The notes beneath the pieces are model-generated. The model saw only the letters and a list, made by a program, of their open reading frames with translations. It did no database searches and was not told the origin of the DNA. Made by a program: the position numbers and the translations under genes. From positions 3,240,501 through 3,304,500 of the forward strand of contig NZ_CP031555.1 in assembly GCF_003403095.1 (NCBI RefSeq): a stretch of DNA of 64,000 nucleotides, given 5' to 3'. This document shows positions 1 through 9,512 of this stretch, in pieces (the first letter of the stretch is position 1; every line of letters starts with the position of its first letter). This DNA comes from Thalassospira indica (lineage in GTDB: Bacteria; Pseudomonadota; Alphaproteobacteria; Rhodospirillales; Thalassospiraceae).

Positions 1-2345
1 AGCACCAGCATAATCACAGAACGTCGGATCAAGCAGAACATGCAACCGATCCTGTTTGCAGCATGTCGGTCACGCTGGATTCCGATACACCACGCTCACC
101 GTACGGCGATGAGACATATTACTTCTGTTCCCAGAAATGTAAGAGCAAGTTCGATAGCTCTCCTGAAAGCGTATTATCCGCAAAGGAAGAGACATCTGCT
201 GCAAACAGCGCTTCGTCATCCGCTTCTCGCCGCTACACCTGCCCGATGCATCCGGAGATCATACGATCCGAACCTGGTTCCTGTCCGATCTGCGGAATGG
301 CACTGGAACCGATGGATATACCAACAGAAAATGAGGAACCAAACCCCGAGATTCAAGACTTCAAAAAGAGATTCTGGTTAGGCGCAGCTCTTACGGTGCC
401 GCTGATTGTCCTAACGATGGGGCCGTTTGTTGGTTTGGGTTTCATCCGGGAAATGATTGGAGAACGCGTTACTCTTTGGGTGGAGTTGGTTCTCGGAACG
501 CCTGTTGTCCTGTGGTCCGGCTTCCCATTCATGGTTCGTGGATGGCATTCTGTGGTGAACCGTTCTCTCAACATGTTCACCTTGATCGGGATGGGCGTTA
601 GCGCAGCTTATATATTTAGCGTCGTCGCAGTGATTTCTCCGGGTATTTTTCCTGATGGCTTCAGAGACGCACAGGGACATGTCGGTGTGTATTTCGAAGC
701 TGCAGCTGTCATCGTTGTCCTTGTGCTTCTTGGCCAACTAATGGAATTGGGGGCTCGGGAACGAACCGGCTCGGCAATCAAAGCGTTATTGGGTCTTGCT
801 GCGAAAACAGCCCGCATTATTGAAGATGATGGTTCTGAACGAGAAGTTCCTCTTGAGGATGTAACCGTCGGAATGCGTTTGAGGGTTCGCCCAGGCGACA
901 AGATACCTGTCGATGGCGTTGTCGTTGAAGGACGGTCGTCAGTTGATGAATCCATGATTTCGGGTGAACCCGTTCCAATTGAAAAAAATCCAGATGACGA
1001 TGTCACCGGAGCAACAATCAACGGAAATGGCAGCCTGATCATCCTGGCCAAACGGGTTGGCAAAGATACTGTCTTGAGCCAAATCGTTGATATGGTCTCC
1101 CATGCTCAGCGAAGCAAAGCGCCAATCCAAAAGGTTGCAGACACGGTTGCAGGCAAGTTTGTGCCTGCTGTTATCCTGGTTGCTTTGATCGCCTTCGTCG
1201 CTTGGGCCATCTGGGGGCCCGATCCGTCATTGTCATACGGGCTTGTCGCAGCGGTTGCTGTTCTGATCATTGCGTGTCCCTGCGCCCTTGGTTTGGCAAC
1301 GCCGATGTCAATCATGACAGCGACCGGCCGTGGTGCACAAATTGGTGTGCTCATTAAAAATGCAGAGGCCTTGGAGCGATTTGCGAAGATCGATGTGCTC
1401 ATTGTCGATAAAACCGGGACTTTGACAGAGGGTAAACCAAAACTTGCAGGTGTAATCGCCCAACCAGATTTTCAGGAGGAGGAAGTTCTTTCTGTCGCTG
1501 CGGCGCTGGAAAAGGGATCCGAACATCCATTGGCTGACGCCATTGTCAGTGCTGCTCAGGAGCGCGGATTGTCCCTTGATAAGGCAGAGGAATTTGAAGC
1601 TGTAACCGGTCAGGGCGTCACCGGAAAGGTGGGTGGCAAGTCGGTTGCCCTAGGTAATAGCAAACTCCTTCAGACTCTCAATATCGATCATTCTGCTGTT
1701 GATAAAATAGCAAATGATCGGCGAGATATGGGGGAGACGGTAATGCATGTCGTTATTGATGGAAAGATCGCTGGGCTCATTTCCGTTGCCGATCCGATAA
1801 AGCAAACAACATCGGATGCCCTGGCCGCATTGAAAAAGCAGGGCTTCAAAATTGTCATGGCTACTGGCGACAATCAACGAACAGCAAAAGCTGTTGGCAG
1901 TAAACTCTCGATTACCGATATCCGGGCCGATGTCTCACCGGAAGATAAGGCCAATTTAATCAAAGAGCTAAAAGATAAAGGTCATCAAGTCGCGATGGCG
2001 GGTGACGGTGTTAACGATGCCCCCGCACTTGCGCAGGCCGACGTCGGAATTGCGATGGGTACGGGCGCTGATGTTGCAATTGAAAGTGCTGGTTTCACCC
2101 TCGTCAAAGGTGACTTGAGCGGGATTGTTAGAGCCCGAGAACTCTCGGAAGCAACGATGCGCAATATCCGGCAAAACCTCTTCTTTGCGATGGTCTATAA
2201 CGCAGCCGGTGTGCCTGTTGCTGCGGGTCTGCTCTATCCGTTCTTTGGCATTCTCATCTCACCAATGTTTGCAGCTGCAGCCATGAGCTTATCCTCGGTA
2301 TCAGTCATTGCGAATGCACTGAGGTTACGTCGAGCAAGTTACTAG
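1..2345 (+). CDS. Copper-translocating P1B-type ATPase (5' end outside window)
   Basis: Inner-membrane pump that exports Cu(I) using ATP. The frame is open to base 1, and the codons before the first internal ATG (63) encode a His-rich stretch followed by DPVCSM. This is the start of a YHS metal-binding domain that continues in the ORF (YYFCSQKC), so the real start lies upstream of the window. A heavy-metal-binding domain follows (CPMHPEI...[11 protein letters not shown]). Further on are the membrane CPC motif ([11 protein letters not shown]), the phosphorylation motif [10 protein letters not shown], the SEHPLA motif, and the hinge [10 protein letters not shown]. The last membrane helices carry YN and MSLSSVSV, as in Cu(I)-type CopA pumps. 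It is followed by an inverted repeat and then IS copy 1. Base composition is more AT-rich than the core genes to the right, consistent with a mobile metal-resistance region. Copper specificity is inferred from the motifs. Confidence 0.93.
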   Translation, partial: HQHNHRTSDQAEHATDPVCSMSVTLDSDTPRSPYGDETYYFCSQKCKSKFDSSPESVLSAKEETSAANSASSSASRRYTCPMHPEIIRSEPGSCPICGMALEPMDIPTENEEPNPEIQDFKKRFWLGAALTVPLIVLTMGPFVGLGFIREMIGERVTLWVELVLGTPVVLWSGFPFMVRGWHSVVNRSLNMFTLIGMGVSAAYIFSVVAVISPGIFPDGFRDAQGHVGVYFEAAAVIVVLVLLGQLMELGARERTGSAIKALLGLAAKTARIIEDDGSEREVPLEDVTVGMRLRVRPGDKIPVDGVVVEGRSSVDESMISGEPVPIEKNPDDDVTGATINGNGSLIILAKRVGKDTVLSQIVDMVSHAQRSKAPIQKVADTVAGKFVPAVILVALIAFVAWAIWGPDPSLSYGLVAAVAVLIIACPCALGLATPMSIMTATGRGAQIGVLIKNAEALERFAKIDVLIVDKTGTLTEGKPKLAGVIAQPDFQEEEVLSVAAALEKGSEHPLADAIVSAAQERGLSLDKAEEFEAVTGQGVTGKVGGKSVALGNSKLLQTLNIDHSAVDKIANDRRDMGETVMHVVIDGKIAGLISVADPIKQTTSDALAALKKQGFKIVMATGDNQRTAKAVGSKLSITDIRADVSPEDKANLIKELKDKGHQVAMAGDGVNDAPALAQADVGIAMGTGADVAIESAGFTLVKGDLSGIVRARELSEATMRNIRQNLFFAMVYNAAGVPVAAGLLYPFFGILISPMFAAAAMSLSSVSVIANALRLRRASY

Positions 2346-2365
2346 CATCCCAATATTGACTGATT

Positions 2366-2423
2366 GGGCGAGGGGTGAACCAGACAAGGCTGACTTTAAT
2401 ACAAGACAGTTCACCCCTCGCCC
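2366..2423. terminator. 15-bp inverted repeat after the copper ATPase
   Basis: GGGCGAGGGGTGAAC (2366-2380) and its exact complement (2409-2423) are separated by 28 bases and followed by ATTTTAA. It lies 21 bases after the ATPase stop codon. The long loop and weak T-run make it an atypical terminator; it could also be a protein-binding repeat. Confidence 0.45.
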
Positions 2424-2536
2424 ATTTTAAATGACATACCAGCCAGCACTCAGAACTTTAAATCTCTTCTGATCCGTTCCCAAAATTCATCTGTCGGCTT
2501 TTTACACTTGGTAGCCAGAAATCTATTTTCACCTTG

Positions 2537-2544
2537 ATAATTTC
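2537..2544. repeat. Target-site duplication, left of IS copy 1
   Basis: ATAATTTC directly precedes the IS end and is repeated exactly at 5917-5924, as expected for the 8-bp duplication made by ISL3-family elements. Confidence 0.93.
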
Positions 2545-2602
2545 GGGTATACGGATTTAATGGTTGATGGGGCACCTTCACCCCATCAATCTGATACCAC
2601 CC

Positions 2603-3892
2603 TCAGATGGTTGATAGATCGACTCCGTAGTTGAGTTCCTCTGCGAAGTCCGGCAGTCCGTAACCGATGGTTTTCTTGTAGAAAGGAGAGACCTTCGCAG
2701 TCGGTGCCTTCTTCTTGTGCTTCGTGGTGTAGAGCATTCGTGCCCGCATCACCTCGAAGGAGTAACCGCGCCCTTCACGGTTCTTGTCCTTGGCCAGTCG
2801 GTTGATGGACTCCGTGTAAGCGTTGGTGACGGGCATGTCCGTCTCGAAGTAGGTCATGGTCTCTTCGCGCCAGTTTCCCACTGCCCTGACCAGATCGCTC
2901 CAGACTTCCTTTTGGCCCTTCGGGATGGTGGCTATCCACTCGTCCAGGGCGGCTTCTGCCTGGAGCCGTGTGGTGGCGTCCCAGATGCCGTAGAAGCGCT
3001 CCTTGTGCTCGTAGGCGGCCAGCAGTTGCGGGAACGCGCCTGTCCAGGTCTCCATGATGAGGCGCTCCCGGTCTGAGACTTCGTGAGCGCGTTTCAGCAG
3101 GATTTTCCGGTCTCCCTTGAGAGTCCGGCTCTGGGACGGTTTCAGCTCCTTTCTGAGGCCCTTGCGCACTCTCTCTAGGGCATCGTTGGCCATGCGCACC
3201 ACATGGAACTTATCGACCACGATACGGGCCTGGGGCAGCACAGCCTTGACCGCTGCCCGGTAGGGGTTCCACATGTCCATGCTGACGATCTCGACCTTCT
3301 GCCGGTCTTTCAGCTTCATCAGGTAGTTGGTCACCACGTCCTGGCGGCGGGTGGCCAGCAGGTCGAGCAGGGTTCGCTCCTCAATGTTGGTCAGAATGCA
3401 GCGGTAGCGCTTGTTCAGGTATAGCTCGTCAATGCCCAGGATGCGGGGCGTCTCGAAGCGGTGCCAGCGCCCCAGGAACTCGGCGCGGGCGTTGAAGATG
3501 TCGCGCACCGTCTTCTCGTCCAGGCCGGTCTGTGCCGCCACAAAGGTGTAGGGGTGGTTGAAGGATTCCTTCTCCACGTACTCATGCAGCCGCAGTGTCA
3601 TACGGAATCCGTCCACCATCTCCGGTAGCTGGGGCCTGAATGTTGTCTTGCAGGCCCGGCAGGTGTATCGGCGGCGGACCACCCAGAGAGTGACCCGCTT
3701 GCCGTGGATGGGCAGATCACGATAGGGAACGTCACGCTTGCCGAACCGTACGAACTCACCCTGCACGCCGCATTCCTCGCAGGCGATGGGATCGGGCACG
3801 TCCACCTGGAAGTGCATTTCGTCGTCGGTTGATTTGCAGCCCAGTACTTGGTATTGCGGCAGGTGAAGGATGTTGTCGGGAAGTTCGGTCAT
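2603..3892 (-). CDS. tnpA: ISL3-family transposase (IS copy 1)
   Basis: DDE transposase of 429 residues that moves the surrounding element. The N-terminus has a zinc-ribbon-like CEECG...CRACKTTFRP region (about residues 35-85), followed by a helix-turn-helix segment around FVAAQTGLDEKTVRDIF. Likely catalytic acidic residues sit in GIDELYLNK, in VVDKFHVVRMAN and in TNAYTESINRLAK, the usual ISL3 spacing. It is full length for the family. It lies just inside the left inverted repeat and is the last gene of a lspA-directed transcription unit. The protein is identical to that of copy 2. Confidence 0.95.
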   Translation of the reverse strand: MTELPDNILHLPQYQVLGCKSTDDEMHFQVDVPDPIACEECGVQGEFVRFGKRDVPYRDLPIHGKRVTLWVVRRRYTCRACKTTFRPQLPEMVDGFRMTLRLHEYVEKESFNHPYTFVAAQTGLDEKTVRDIFNARAEFLGRWHRFETPRILGIDELYLNKRYRCILTNIEERTLLDLLATRRQDVVTNYLMKLKDRQKVEIVSMDMWNPYRAAVKAVLPQARIVVDKFHVVRMANDALERVRKGLRKELKPSQSRTLKGDRKILLKRAHEVSDRERLIMETWTGAFPQLLAAYEHKERFYGIWDATTRLQAEAALDEWIATIPKGQKEVWSDLVRAVGNWREETMTYFETDMPVTNAYTESINRLAKDKNREGRGYSFEVMRARMLYTTKHKKKAPTAKVSPFYKKTIGYGLPDFAEELNYGVDLSTI

Positions 3893-3913
3893 GGTGTTGT
3901 ATAGGCGTAGGTG

Positions 3914-4426
3914 TCAGTCAGATCCATCCGGCTCGGCATTGGTGTTTGCTTTTTTACCCAACAAGCTGCTGGAAACGAAAAGTAAGGCACCGAGGACAAT
4001 TGCAATATCAGCCAGGTTGAAGGCCGGCCAATGCCAGTCTCGCCAATAGAAATCAAAGGAATCCACAACATAGCCGCGAAAGACCCGGTCAATCAGGTTG
4101 CCCATGGCGCCACCGAGGATAAGACTGTAAGCGATGGCTTCTCCTTTATGACGATTTTCAAGGATCAGCTTGATCAGAAAAATCGAGACCACTACCGCGA
4201 TTCCGATAAAAAAGTAGCGCTGCCAGCCTCCACCATTCGCAAAAAGACTGAATGCGGCACCGGTGTTCCATAGGTGCACCCAGTTAAAGAACGGGGTCAC
4301 CGAAACATACTCGCCATAGGCCATTGATTGCTGCACCAGCCACTTTACAGCCTGATCAGACGCTGCCAGCAGGCCCGATATGAACAATAGGGCATACGGC
4401 GAGAGCTTTTTGCCAATAATGAGCAT
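3914..4426 (-). CDS. lspA: Lipoprotein signal peptidase II carried by IS copy 1
   Basis: Inner-membrane aspartyl protease that removes signal peptides from prolipoproteins; 170 residues, the normal length. It shows the conserved NTGAAFSLF motif and two catalytic aspartates in GNLIDR and FNLADIAI, and four membrane helices. The start is four bases after the CDF stop (TAAATAATG), so the two are translated together. Carriage of lspA by ISPpu12-type elements is established; why a metal-linked IS carries one is not clear. The host presumably has its own chromosomal lspA elsewhere. Confidence 0.93.
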   Translation of the reverse strand: MLIIGKKLSPYALLFISGLLAASDQAVKWLVQQSMAYGEYVSVTPFFNWVHLWNTGAAFSLFANGGGWQRYFFIGIAVVVSIFLIKLILENRHKGEAIAYSLILGGAMGNLIDRVFRGYVVDSFDFYWRDWHWPAFNLADIAIVLGALLFVSSSLLGKKANTNAEPDGSD

Positions 4427-4429
4427 TAT

Positions 4430-5326
4430 TTAACCCTTCAACGCCAAAATGCGTCTGGCACCGTTAAGTACAATGCCCCCCGCGATGGTGCCGATAATCA
4501 GATCCGGATAATTGGAACCGGTCCACGCGACCAGGGCGCCGGCGGTGATGACCCCCAGGTTGATCACCACGTCGTTGGCCGAGAATATCCAGCTTGCCTT
4601 CATGTGCGCCCCGCCTTCCCGATGTTTGGATATGAGCAGCAGACAACTGGTATTGGCAATCAATGCGACGAATGCGATAGCCATCATCACCAGCGATTCA
4701 GGCTCACTACCGAATACAAAGCGTCTCACCACCTCTACGAGCACGCCCACAGCCAAGATCAGTTGCAGTACACCAGCAAGATGCGCGGCACGTACCTGCA
4801 TTTTCACGCTATGTCCAACCGCATAAAGGGCAAGCCCGTACACCGCCGCATCGGCAAAATTGTCCAGGGATTCTCCAATCAGGCCGGTGGACTGGGCGAT
4901 CAGACCGGCAGTCATTTCCACCACGAACAGAAGTGCATTGATGCCGAGCAACCAGCGCAGGGTCCCGGATTCTTGCTTAGCAGAAGCTGCCGAAAACTCG
5001 GCGGCCTTGATGGTCTCCGGATTTGCAGCGACGGTTTCCTGAAGCGAGGCGCCTAGCCCCAAGGTCTTCAGTTTCGAGGTGACGGGCTCGACCTCGCCGT
5101 CATGCACGACCTTCAGCCGGCGGTTCGACAAGTCGAAGGACAGCGCCCGAATCTCCTCAAAGCCGTTCAGGGCTAGGCGAATCATTCGTTCTTCTGATGG
5201 ACAGTCCATCTTCGGCACGGCATAAACACTGACCCATCTCCCTGGCGCCTCGGAGGAGGCCTGTATATCGGTATCCGCTGCGGACGTTGCATCACCGCCA
5301 CAGGCGCCACCACAGGATTTGCTCAT
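4430..5326 (-). CDS. CDF/CzcD-like divalent metal efflux protein with HMA-like N-terminus (IS copy 1)
   Basis: Cation diffusion facilitator family membrane protein, 298 residues, predicted to export Zn, Cd, Pb or Co. The N-terminus has a Cys-rich CGGACGG patch and an HMA-like region with the metal-site signature MDCPSEE. The membrane domain has the CDF aspartate motifs (ESLDNFADAAVYG and FSANDVVINLGV). The ATG at 5326 is chosen because GGAG sits 7 bases upstream; a longer in-frame reading begins at 5347. The gene is divergent from merR, with a MerR-type promoter between them. The metal is inferred from the family only. Confidence 0.9.
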   Translation of the reverse strand: MSKSCGGACGGDATSAADTDIQASSEAPGRWVSVYAVPKMDCPSEERMIRLALNGFEEIRALSFDLSNRRLKVVHDGEVEPVTSKLKTLGLGASLQETVAANPETIKAAEFSAASAKQESGTLRWLLGINALLFVVEMTAGLIAQSTGLIGESLDNFADAAVYGLALYAVGHSVKMQVRAAHLAGVLQLILAVGVLVEVVRRFVFGSEPESLVMMAIAFVALIANTSCLLLISKHREGGAHMKASWIFSANDVVINLGVITAGALVAWTGSNYPDLIIGTIAGGIVLNGARRILALKG

Positions 5327-5359
5327 GATACGACTCCACTTGAACAATGTTGTGGTACC

Positions 5360-5390
5360 ATTTAAAACTATAAAGCTACTATAAGGTCAA
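5360..5390 (-). promoter_or_regulatory. MerR-type promoter/operator for the CDF gene (IS copy 1)
   Basis: Minus strand reads TTGACC, 19 bases, TTAAAT. The long 19-bp spacer contains the partly symmetric TTATAGTAGCTTTATAG. Stretched spacers spanned by a dyad are typical of promoters activated by MerR proteins, and the divergent merR starts 32 bases away. Confidence 0.75.
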
Positions 5391-5421
5391 TAGAGTAAAG
5401 AATCCGTTGGGGAGGAGGCTG

Positions 5422-5829
5422 ATGCGCATTGGTCAGTTGGCGCAGTTGGTAGGGGTCGAAACACAGACGATCCGCTTCTATGAACAGCAGGGCTTGTTGC
5501 CGCCGCCTGATCGGCAGGACAACGGTTACCGTGTCTATACCGAGAAGCATGGTGAGGGGCTGGCCTTCATCCGTCGCTGCAGAATCCTGGGCCTGTCACT
5601 GGCTGAGATTCACGAACTACAGAGCTATCAGGACGACCCTCATCAGCCTTGTACCGCCGTCAACGCCTTGCTCGATGATCACATCTCTCATGTGCGGTCG
5701 CAGATAACCGCTCTGCAAGCGCTTGAGAAACAACTCGTTTCACTGAGAGCGAGTTGCAACGATGACCGGGAAGTTGAGGCGTGTGGGGTTCTTGCTGGAA
5801 TTAGCGAAGGAAACATGCACCAGCAGTAG
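5422..5829 (+). CDS. MerR-family metal-responsive regulator (IS copy 1)
   Basis: DNA-binding regulator of 135 residues. It has an N-terminal winged helix (MRIGQLAQLVGVETQTIRF, residues 1-19) and a dimerisation helix. A C-terminal metal loop contains Cys in DDPHQPCTAVNALLDDH, CNDD and EACGV, the spacing seen in CadR/PbrR-like sensors. The ATG at 5422 follows a strong GGAGGAGG ribosome site; a TTG five codons earlier is less likely. It probably activates the divergent CDF-lspA-tnpA unit through the 19-bp-spacer promoter, which would tie metal exposure to transposase expression. Confidence 0.9.
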   Translation: MRIGQLAQLVGVETQTIRFYEQQGLLPPPDRQDNGYRVYTEKHGEGLAFIRRCRILGLSLAEIHELQSYQDDPHQPCTAVNALLDDHISHVRSQITALQALEKQLVSLRASCNDDREVEACGVLAGISEGNMHQQ

Positions 5830-5916
5830 GTGAAGCATCAACCAGATAATCCGATGAGATGCCGGTCTGTCTCACTCTCATGCAAAGGTAAGATCAACCA
5901 TTTAATCCGCTTACCC

Positions 5917-5924
5917 ATAATTTC
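5917..5924. repeat. Target-site duplication, right of IS copy 1
   Basis: ATAATTTC, identical to 2537-2544. The match shows that 2346-2536 and 5925 onward were contiguous before this IS inserted. Confidence 0.93.
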
Positions 5925-6163
5925 GAGTTTACGCACTGATAGATGCAATCCTGTATATTTACATTGTAGGGTTACATACATGCGATCATCATCAATTGGC
6001 CAATCTATTTTCATCGAGTCAGTGTTGATGCATTTATCTTCTAACCGCCTATACAATTTGACTGAACAGTTTTTGTATGAACAAAAATAATAATATACTT
6101 GTATTTACTCTTTTAAATCAGAGATCTGAATAATAACGAACTATATTAAATGTAATATAAACA
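5925..6163. other. AT-rich non-coding boundary, probable end of the metal island
   Basis: About 240 AT-rich bases between IS copy 1 and the truncated gcd. No convincing gene is seen. A minus-strand open frame stays open across the rejoined IS target (into 2537 and below) but has no good start codon or recognisable product. Homology to glucose dehydrogenase ceases at about 6163, where the plus strand ends in ACA and the minus strand starts TGTTTATATTACATT. A related TGTATATTTACATT lies near 5952. TGT/ACA ends are typical of several transposon families, but the partner end is not in the window. Confidence 0.4.
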
Positions 6164-7583
6164 ATGCTGGCTGTGCCGGCACATCCATATCCCAAAGGTC
6201 ATGATGCACCGTCTGACGCACCCACTGGACCTGCCCGGTCTCAAGGCTGAGTGCCACGATCGACGAGGAATAAGTTTCCACATTTTCATCGCGGTTCATG
6301 CCCAACTGATCAGGGACCTTGTTGCCCAACGGCACATAGATCATGCCAAGCGCCTCGTCCGCACTGGAAACCGACCAGCTGTTGGGCGAGTTGGCGGTAT
6401 AGGTCTGATCATCGGGGATCGGTTCAGTTTGTTCCGGATTACCGGAATCCCAGTTCCAGATCAGCTCGCCAGTATTAATGTCATAGGCGCGAATGACGCC
6501 CGACTGCGATTTGGTGGAATAGTTGTCATTCACCGCCCCGCCGATGATGATCTTGCCATCTGCGGCCACCGGCGGCGACGTTGAATAATAATAGCCCGCC
6601 GGATTGTAGGGCATGTTGGCTTCCAAATGCACCGTGCCCTCGTCCCCGAATGACGGGCAAACTTCACCCGTTGCCGCATCAAGGGCGATCAGGCGTGCGT
6701 CGGATGTCGGCAGGAACACACGTTCGGTGCACGGGCCGGTTTCGTTGGTGGCCGCGTCCTTGTAATAGGTCACACCCCGGCATGTCTGATGCTGACGGTC
6801 CGGATTTTGCGGAATGCCCGGATCAAATTTCCACTTTTCCTGTCCGGTTTTGGCATCAATCGCAATCGCCCAGCTGTGTGGCGTACAAAGATACAGCGTC
6901 TCGCCGATCTTAAGCGGTGTGACCTGATAAGTGGTTTCAGGCACGTCACTTTCGCGTTTCAGATCACCGGTCTGATAGACCCAGGCCTGTTCAAGCGATG
7001 CAACATTATCGGTATTGATCTGATCAAGCGGTGAATAGCGCTGCCCATAGGTCGTTCGACCATAATGATGCCAATCGCCATTCGGCACGGAGCCCCCATA
7101 TTGCGGGTTTTCGACAACCGTACTGGTTGGCAAGGTGCCTTCAATTGCGTTGGGATTGTTCATCATCGAATAGACCGTAACGATCACGGCGATAACGACG
7201 CTGCCTTCAAGCACAAAGGACCGAGCCGGTGTCGTATTCTCGCGTGCACCATCCTCATCCTGCGACGTCCGGACCAGCGTTTTGCGGAAAACAGGCGTCA
7301 TCAGCCAAAGCCCGACAACAATGATCAGGCCGCCGCGCGGTGCCAGTTGCCACCAGTCAAACCCGACCTCCCACACAGCCCAGACCAGACTTGCGAGTGT
7401 AAAGGCGCCATAAAACGGCAACAGAACAGGCTTGCGTGAAAAGGCCAGATAACTTGCAAACAGGAAGGCCAACCCGGCAAGCGCGTAATAGAAGCTCCCG
7501 CCGACTGTAATCAGCCATACACCACCAACAGCAAGTGCAAGACCGATCAAAGCCAGAAGGCCTGATGTCACTAGATTAATCAT
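6141..7583 (-). pseudogene. gcd: Membrane-bound PQQ glucose dehydrogenase, 3' truncated
   Basis: The intact enzyme oxidises glucose to gluconolactone in the periplasm and passes electrons to ubiquinone. Residues 1 to about 130 form the five-helix membrane anchor. From about 165 the PQQ beta-propeller begins (DWHHYGRTTYGQRYSPLDQI, then further tryptophan-docking blades). Family members are about 800 residues, but this frame has 480. Homology stops after WDMDVPAQPAL and six unrelated residues (FILHLI) precede a stop, coinciding with the AT-rich boundary at about 6163. Most of the propeller is missing, so the product should be inactive. The other half is not in this window. Confidence 0.85.
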
Positions 7584-7703
7584 GGGGTAACCCTCGGCTA
7601 AATGAGGTCGCCAACCGTCATCAAAGACAGTGGACCGGAACTTGAGTCTTCAAAGGGGTTTTATCCACAAGCGCCTGAAAACCTTGCAAGTTCCACCGAG
7701 GAC

Positions 7704-7738
7704 AAAAAAATCCCACCGTCAGCCATGAGCCGGTGGGA
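7704..7738 (-). terminator. Rho-independent terminator of fliN
   Basis: Stem TCCCACCG / CGGTGGGA (7711-7718, 7731-7738). On the minus strand it is followed by a run of seven T (7704-7710), 25 bases beyond the fliN stop. Confidence 0.8.
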
Positions 7739-7763
7739 TGCGTTGATTGCAGTGCGTTCGCAA

Positions 7764-8066
7764 TTAGTGGTGGGTTTCGATGACCATGCCGCTTTTGACA
7801 ACCTCGGTAATGGTCACACCCAGATTTTCATCAACGACAACCAGTTCGCCGCGGGCAACAAGGCGGTTATTGACGTAAATATCAACCGGCTCCCCCACGC
7901 GGCGGTCCAGCTCAAGCACGGCACCGCGGGTCAGGCGCATCAATTGCGCGACCTGGATCTGGCTTTTGCCAATCACCGTTGACACACGCACAGGTACATC
8001 ATAGGCCGCCCCAATGTCGGAGGCCCCCATACGTACGCTAAACGGGTCCTTATCGTCGTCAGCCAT
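7764..8066 (-). CDS. fliN: Flagellar motor switch protein FliN (SpoA domain)
   Basis: Part of the cytoplasmic C-ring that binds CheY-P through FliM and couples to the export apparatus. The 100-residue protein is essentially one SpoA/FliMN C-terminal domain (VPVRVSTVIGKSQIQVAQLMRL...VDIYVNNRLVARGELVVVDENLGVTITEV). The ATG at 8066 is preferred; an in-frame TTG at 8087 would add seven residues. No other flagellar gene is adjacent, so it is an isolated fliN. It could be a second copy, which this window cannot decide. A terminator follows directly. Confidence 0.88.
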   Translation of the reverse strand: MADDDKDPFSVRMGASDIGAAYDVPVRVSTVIGKSQIQVAQLMRLTRGAVLELDRRVGEPVDIYVNNRLVARGELVVVDENLGVTITEVVKSGMVIETHH

Positions 8067-8298
8067 GATTTCGCGCCATCCCGTCAAACCGAAAGAATCG
8101 TGAAGCTTGTATCTTAAAGGTGAGCTTTGAAAAAAGTGTTAGCAAGCCCAATCTGATAAAATCGACGATTGCTGATCAGTTCCGAAAATGTATCGGCACA
8201 ATTTTACTGTCGTTTTTTGTATTATATTGCCCTAAACAGATGACGATTCCGGGCCAAACTTGGCCCAAAAGTGATCCAACCAGACGTCAGGATGTTTC

Positions 8299-9411
8299 AT
8301 GCCTTATGACCGCCAATGGGTGGCAGATGCCATCAGCACGATTGAAGCCGATTTCAACCGGTCTGCCGATACCCATCTGATCCGCCTTGATCTGCCAAAG
8401 CTTGGTGACATTGGGCTTTACCTTAAGGATGAGTCGACCCATCCATCCGGCAGCCTCAAACATCGTCTGGCCCGGTCGCTGTTTCTCTATGGTCTGTGCA
8501 ATGGCTGGATCAACAAGGACACCCCGATCATCGAGGCATCAAGTGGCTCCACCGCCGTATCAGAGGCCTATTTTGCCCGCCTTCTTGGCCTGCGCTTTAT
8601 TGCGGTGATGCCGAAATCCACATCGCAGCAGAAAATCGATCAGATCGCCTTTTATGGCGGCGAAAGCCATCTGGTCGATCACAGTGGTCAGATTTATGAG
8701 GAATCGCAACGTCTGGCACGCGAACTGGGTGGCCATTACATGGACCAATTCACCTATGCCGAACGCGCGACCGACTGGCGCGGCAACAACAACATCGCCG
8801 AAAGCATCTTTGATCAGCTCAAACGCGAACCCCACCCCATTCCACGCTGGATCATTGTTGGCGCGGGAACGGGCGGCACATCATCGACCATCGGGCGTTA
8901 TATCCGTTATGGCCGAAGCCTTGGTCAGGGTTGCGAGCTTTGTGTGGCCGACCCGGAAAACTCGGTTTTCTATGACGGGTATGAAACCGGCGACTGTTCT
9001 GTCACTAACAGCAAGGGATCGCGCGTCGAAGGCATCGGTCGCCCGCGGGTTGAACCCAGCTTCAACCCGACCGTGGTCGATCGCATGTATCGCATCCCCG
9101 ATGCGGCAAGCTTTGCGGCCCTTTATTACCTGAAAAAGCATCTTGGTCGGCGCTGCGGCGGATCGACGGGCACCAACCTGATCGCGACCCTGTCGCTGAT
9201 CTCGGAAATGAAGAAGGCCGGCCAAACCGGGTCGGTCGTGACCTTGCTGTGTGACGGTGGGGATCGTTATTGCGACACCTATTACAATCCCGACTGGCTC
9301 AAGGCACAGAATATCGACCTGACCCCGTGGACAGATGCACTCGACCGCTTTGATGAAACAGGCCTCTTTGACATGCCGCTTGATCATTGCAGCGGCTATG
9401 CCGGGCGTTAA
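8299..9411 (+). CDS. PLP-dependent cysteine synthase/desulfhydrase family protein
   Basis: Fold-type II PLP enzyme of 370 residues, related to cysteine synthase but closest in layout to the stand-alone L-cysteine desulfhydrases (Cds1 type). The PLP lysine is Lys54 in [10 protein letters not shown]; the substrate loop is [15 protein letters not shown] and the phosphate-binding loop is [12 protein letters not shown] Cys-rich C-terminal part includes [11 protein letters not shown] and [14 protein letters not shown]. Likely reactions are release of H2S from cysteine or its reverse; sequence alone does not settle which. It is transcribed alone behind an AT-rich intergenic region. Confidence 0.85.
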   Translation: MPYDRQWVADAISTIEADFNRSADTHLIRLDLPKLGDIGLYLKDESTHPSGSLKHRLARSLFLYGLCNGWINKDTPIIEASSGSTAVSEAYFARLLGLRFIAVMPKSTSQQKIDQIAFYGGESHLVDHSGQIYEESQRLARELGGHYMDQFTYAERATDWRGNNNIAESIFDQLKREPHPIPRWIIVGAGTGGTSSTIGRYIRYGRSLGQGCELCVADPENSVFYDGYETGDCSVTNSKGSRVEGIGRPRVEPSFNPTVVDRMYRIPDAASFAALYYLKKHLGRRCGGSTGTNLIATLSLISEMKKAGQTGSVVTLLCDGGDRYCDTYYNPDWLKAQNIDLTPWTDALDRFDETGLFDMPLDHCSGYAGR

Positions 9412-9441
9412 GCAACCTAAGCTTCACCAATCTGCGAACAC

Positions 9442-9471
9442 AAAAAAAGACGGGCGGTTAAACCGCCCGTC
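9442..9471 (-). terminator. Terminator of hsp20
   Basis: Perfect stem GACGGGCGGTT / AACCGCCCGTC (9449-9471), with a seven-A run on the left (9442-9448) that becomes a T-run on the minus strand. It may also slow plus-strand transcription from the PLP-enzyme gene. Confidence 0.85.
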
Positions 9472-9512
9472 AGTCTTATCAGGGGAAGCTTCTCAGGGAG
9501 GAGAGACAGTCC

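Larger units (their letters stand above)
2545..5916 (-). mobile_element. ISPpu12-type ISL3-family insertion sequence, copy 1
   Basis: A 3,372-bp element bounded by 24-bp inverted repeats that match at 21 positions: GGGTATACGGATTTAATGG at 2545 and, read inward on the minus strand, GGGTAAGCGGATTAAATGG from 5916. It carries tnpA, lspA and a CDF metal transporter on the minus strand and a divergent merR. This is the gene set known from ISPpu12 of Pseudomonas plasmid pWW0. Exact 8-bp target duplications flank it. Copy 2 (14718-18089) has the same length and identical proteins in the opposite orientation. All four genes appear intact, so the element is probably active or recently arrived. Confidence 0.95.

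Noticed and set aside
5838..6056. Minus-strand frame crossing the right end of IS copy 1 and staying open through the rejoined target site
   Set aside because: No good start codon or ribosome site and no recognisable product; mentioned only as part of the boundary region.
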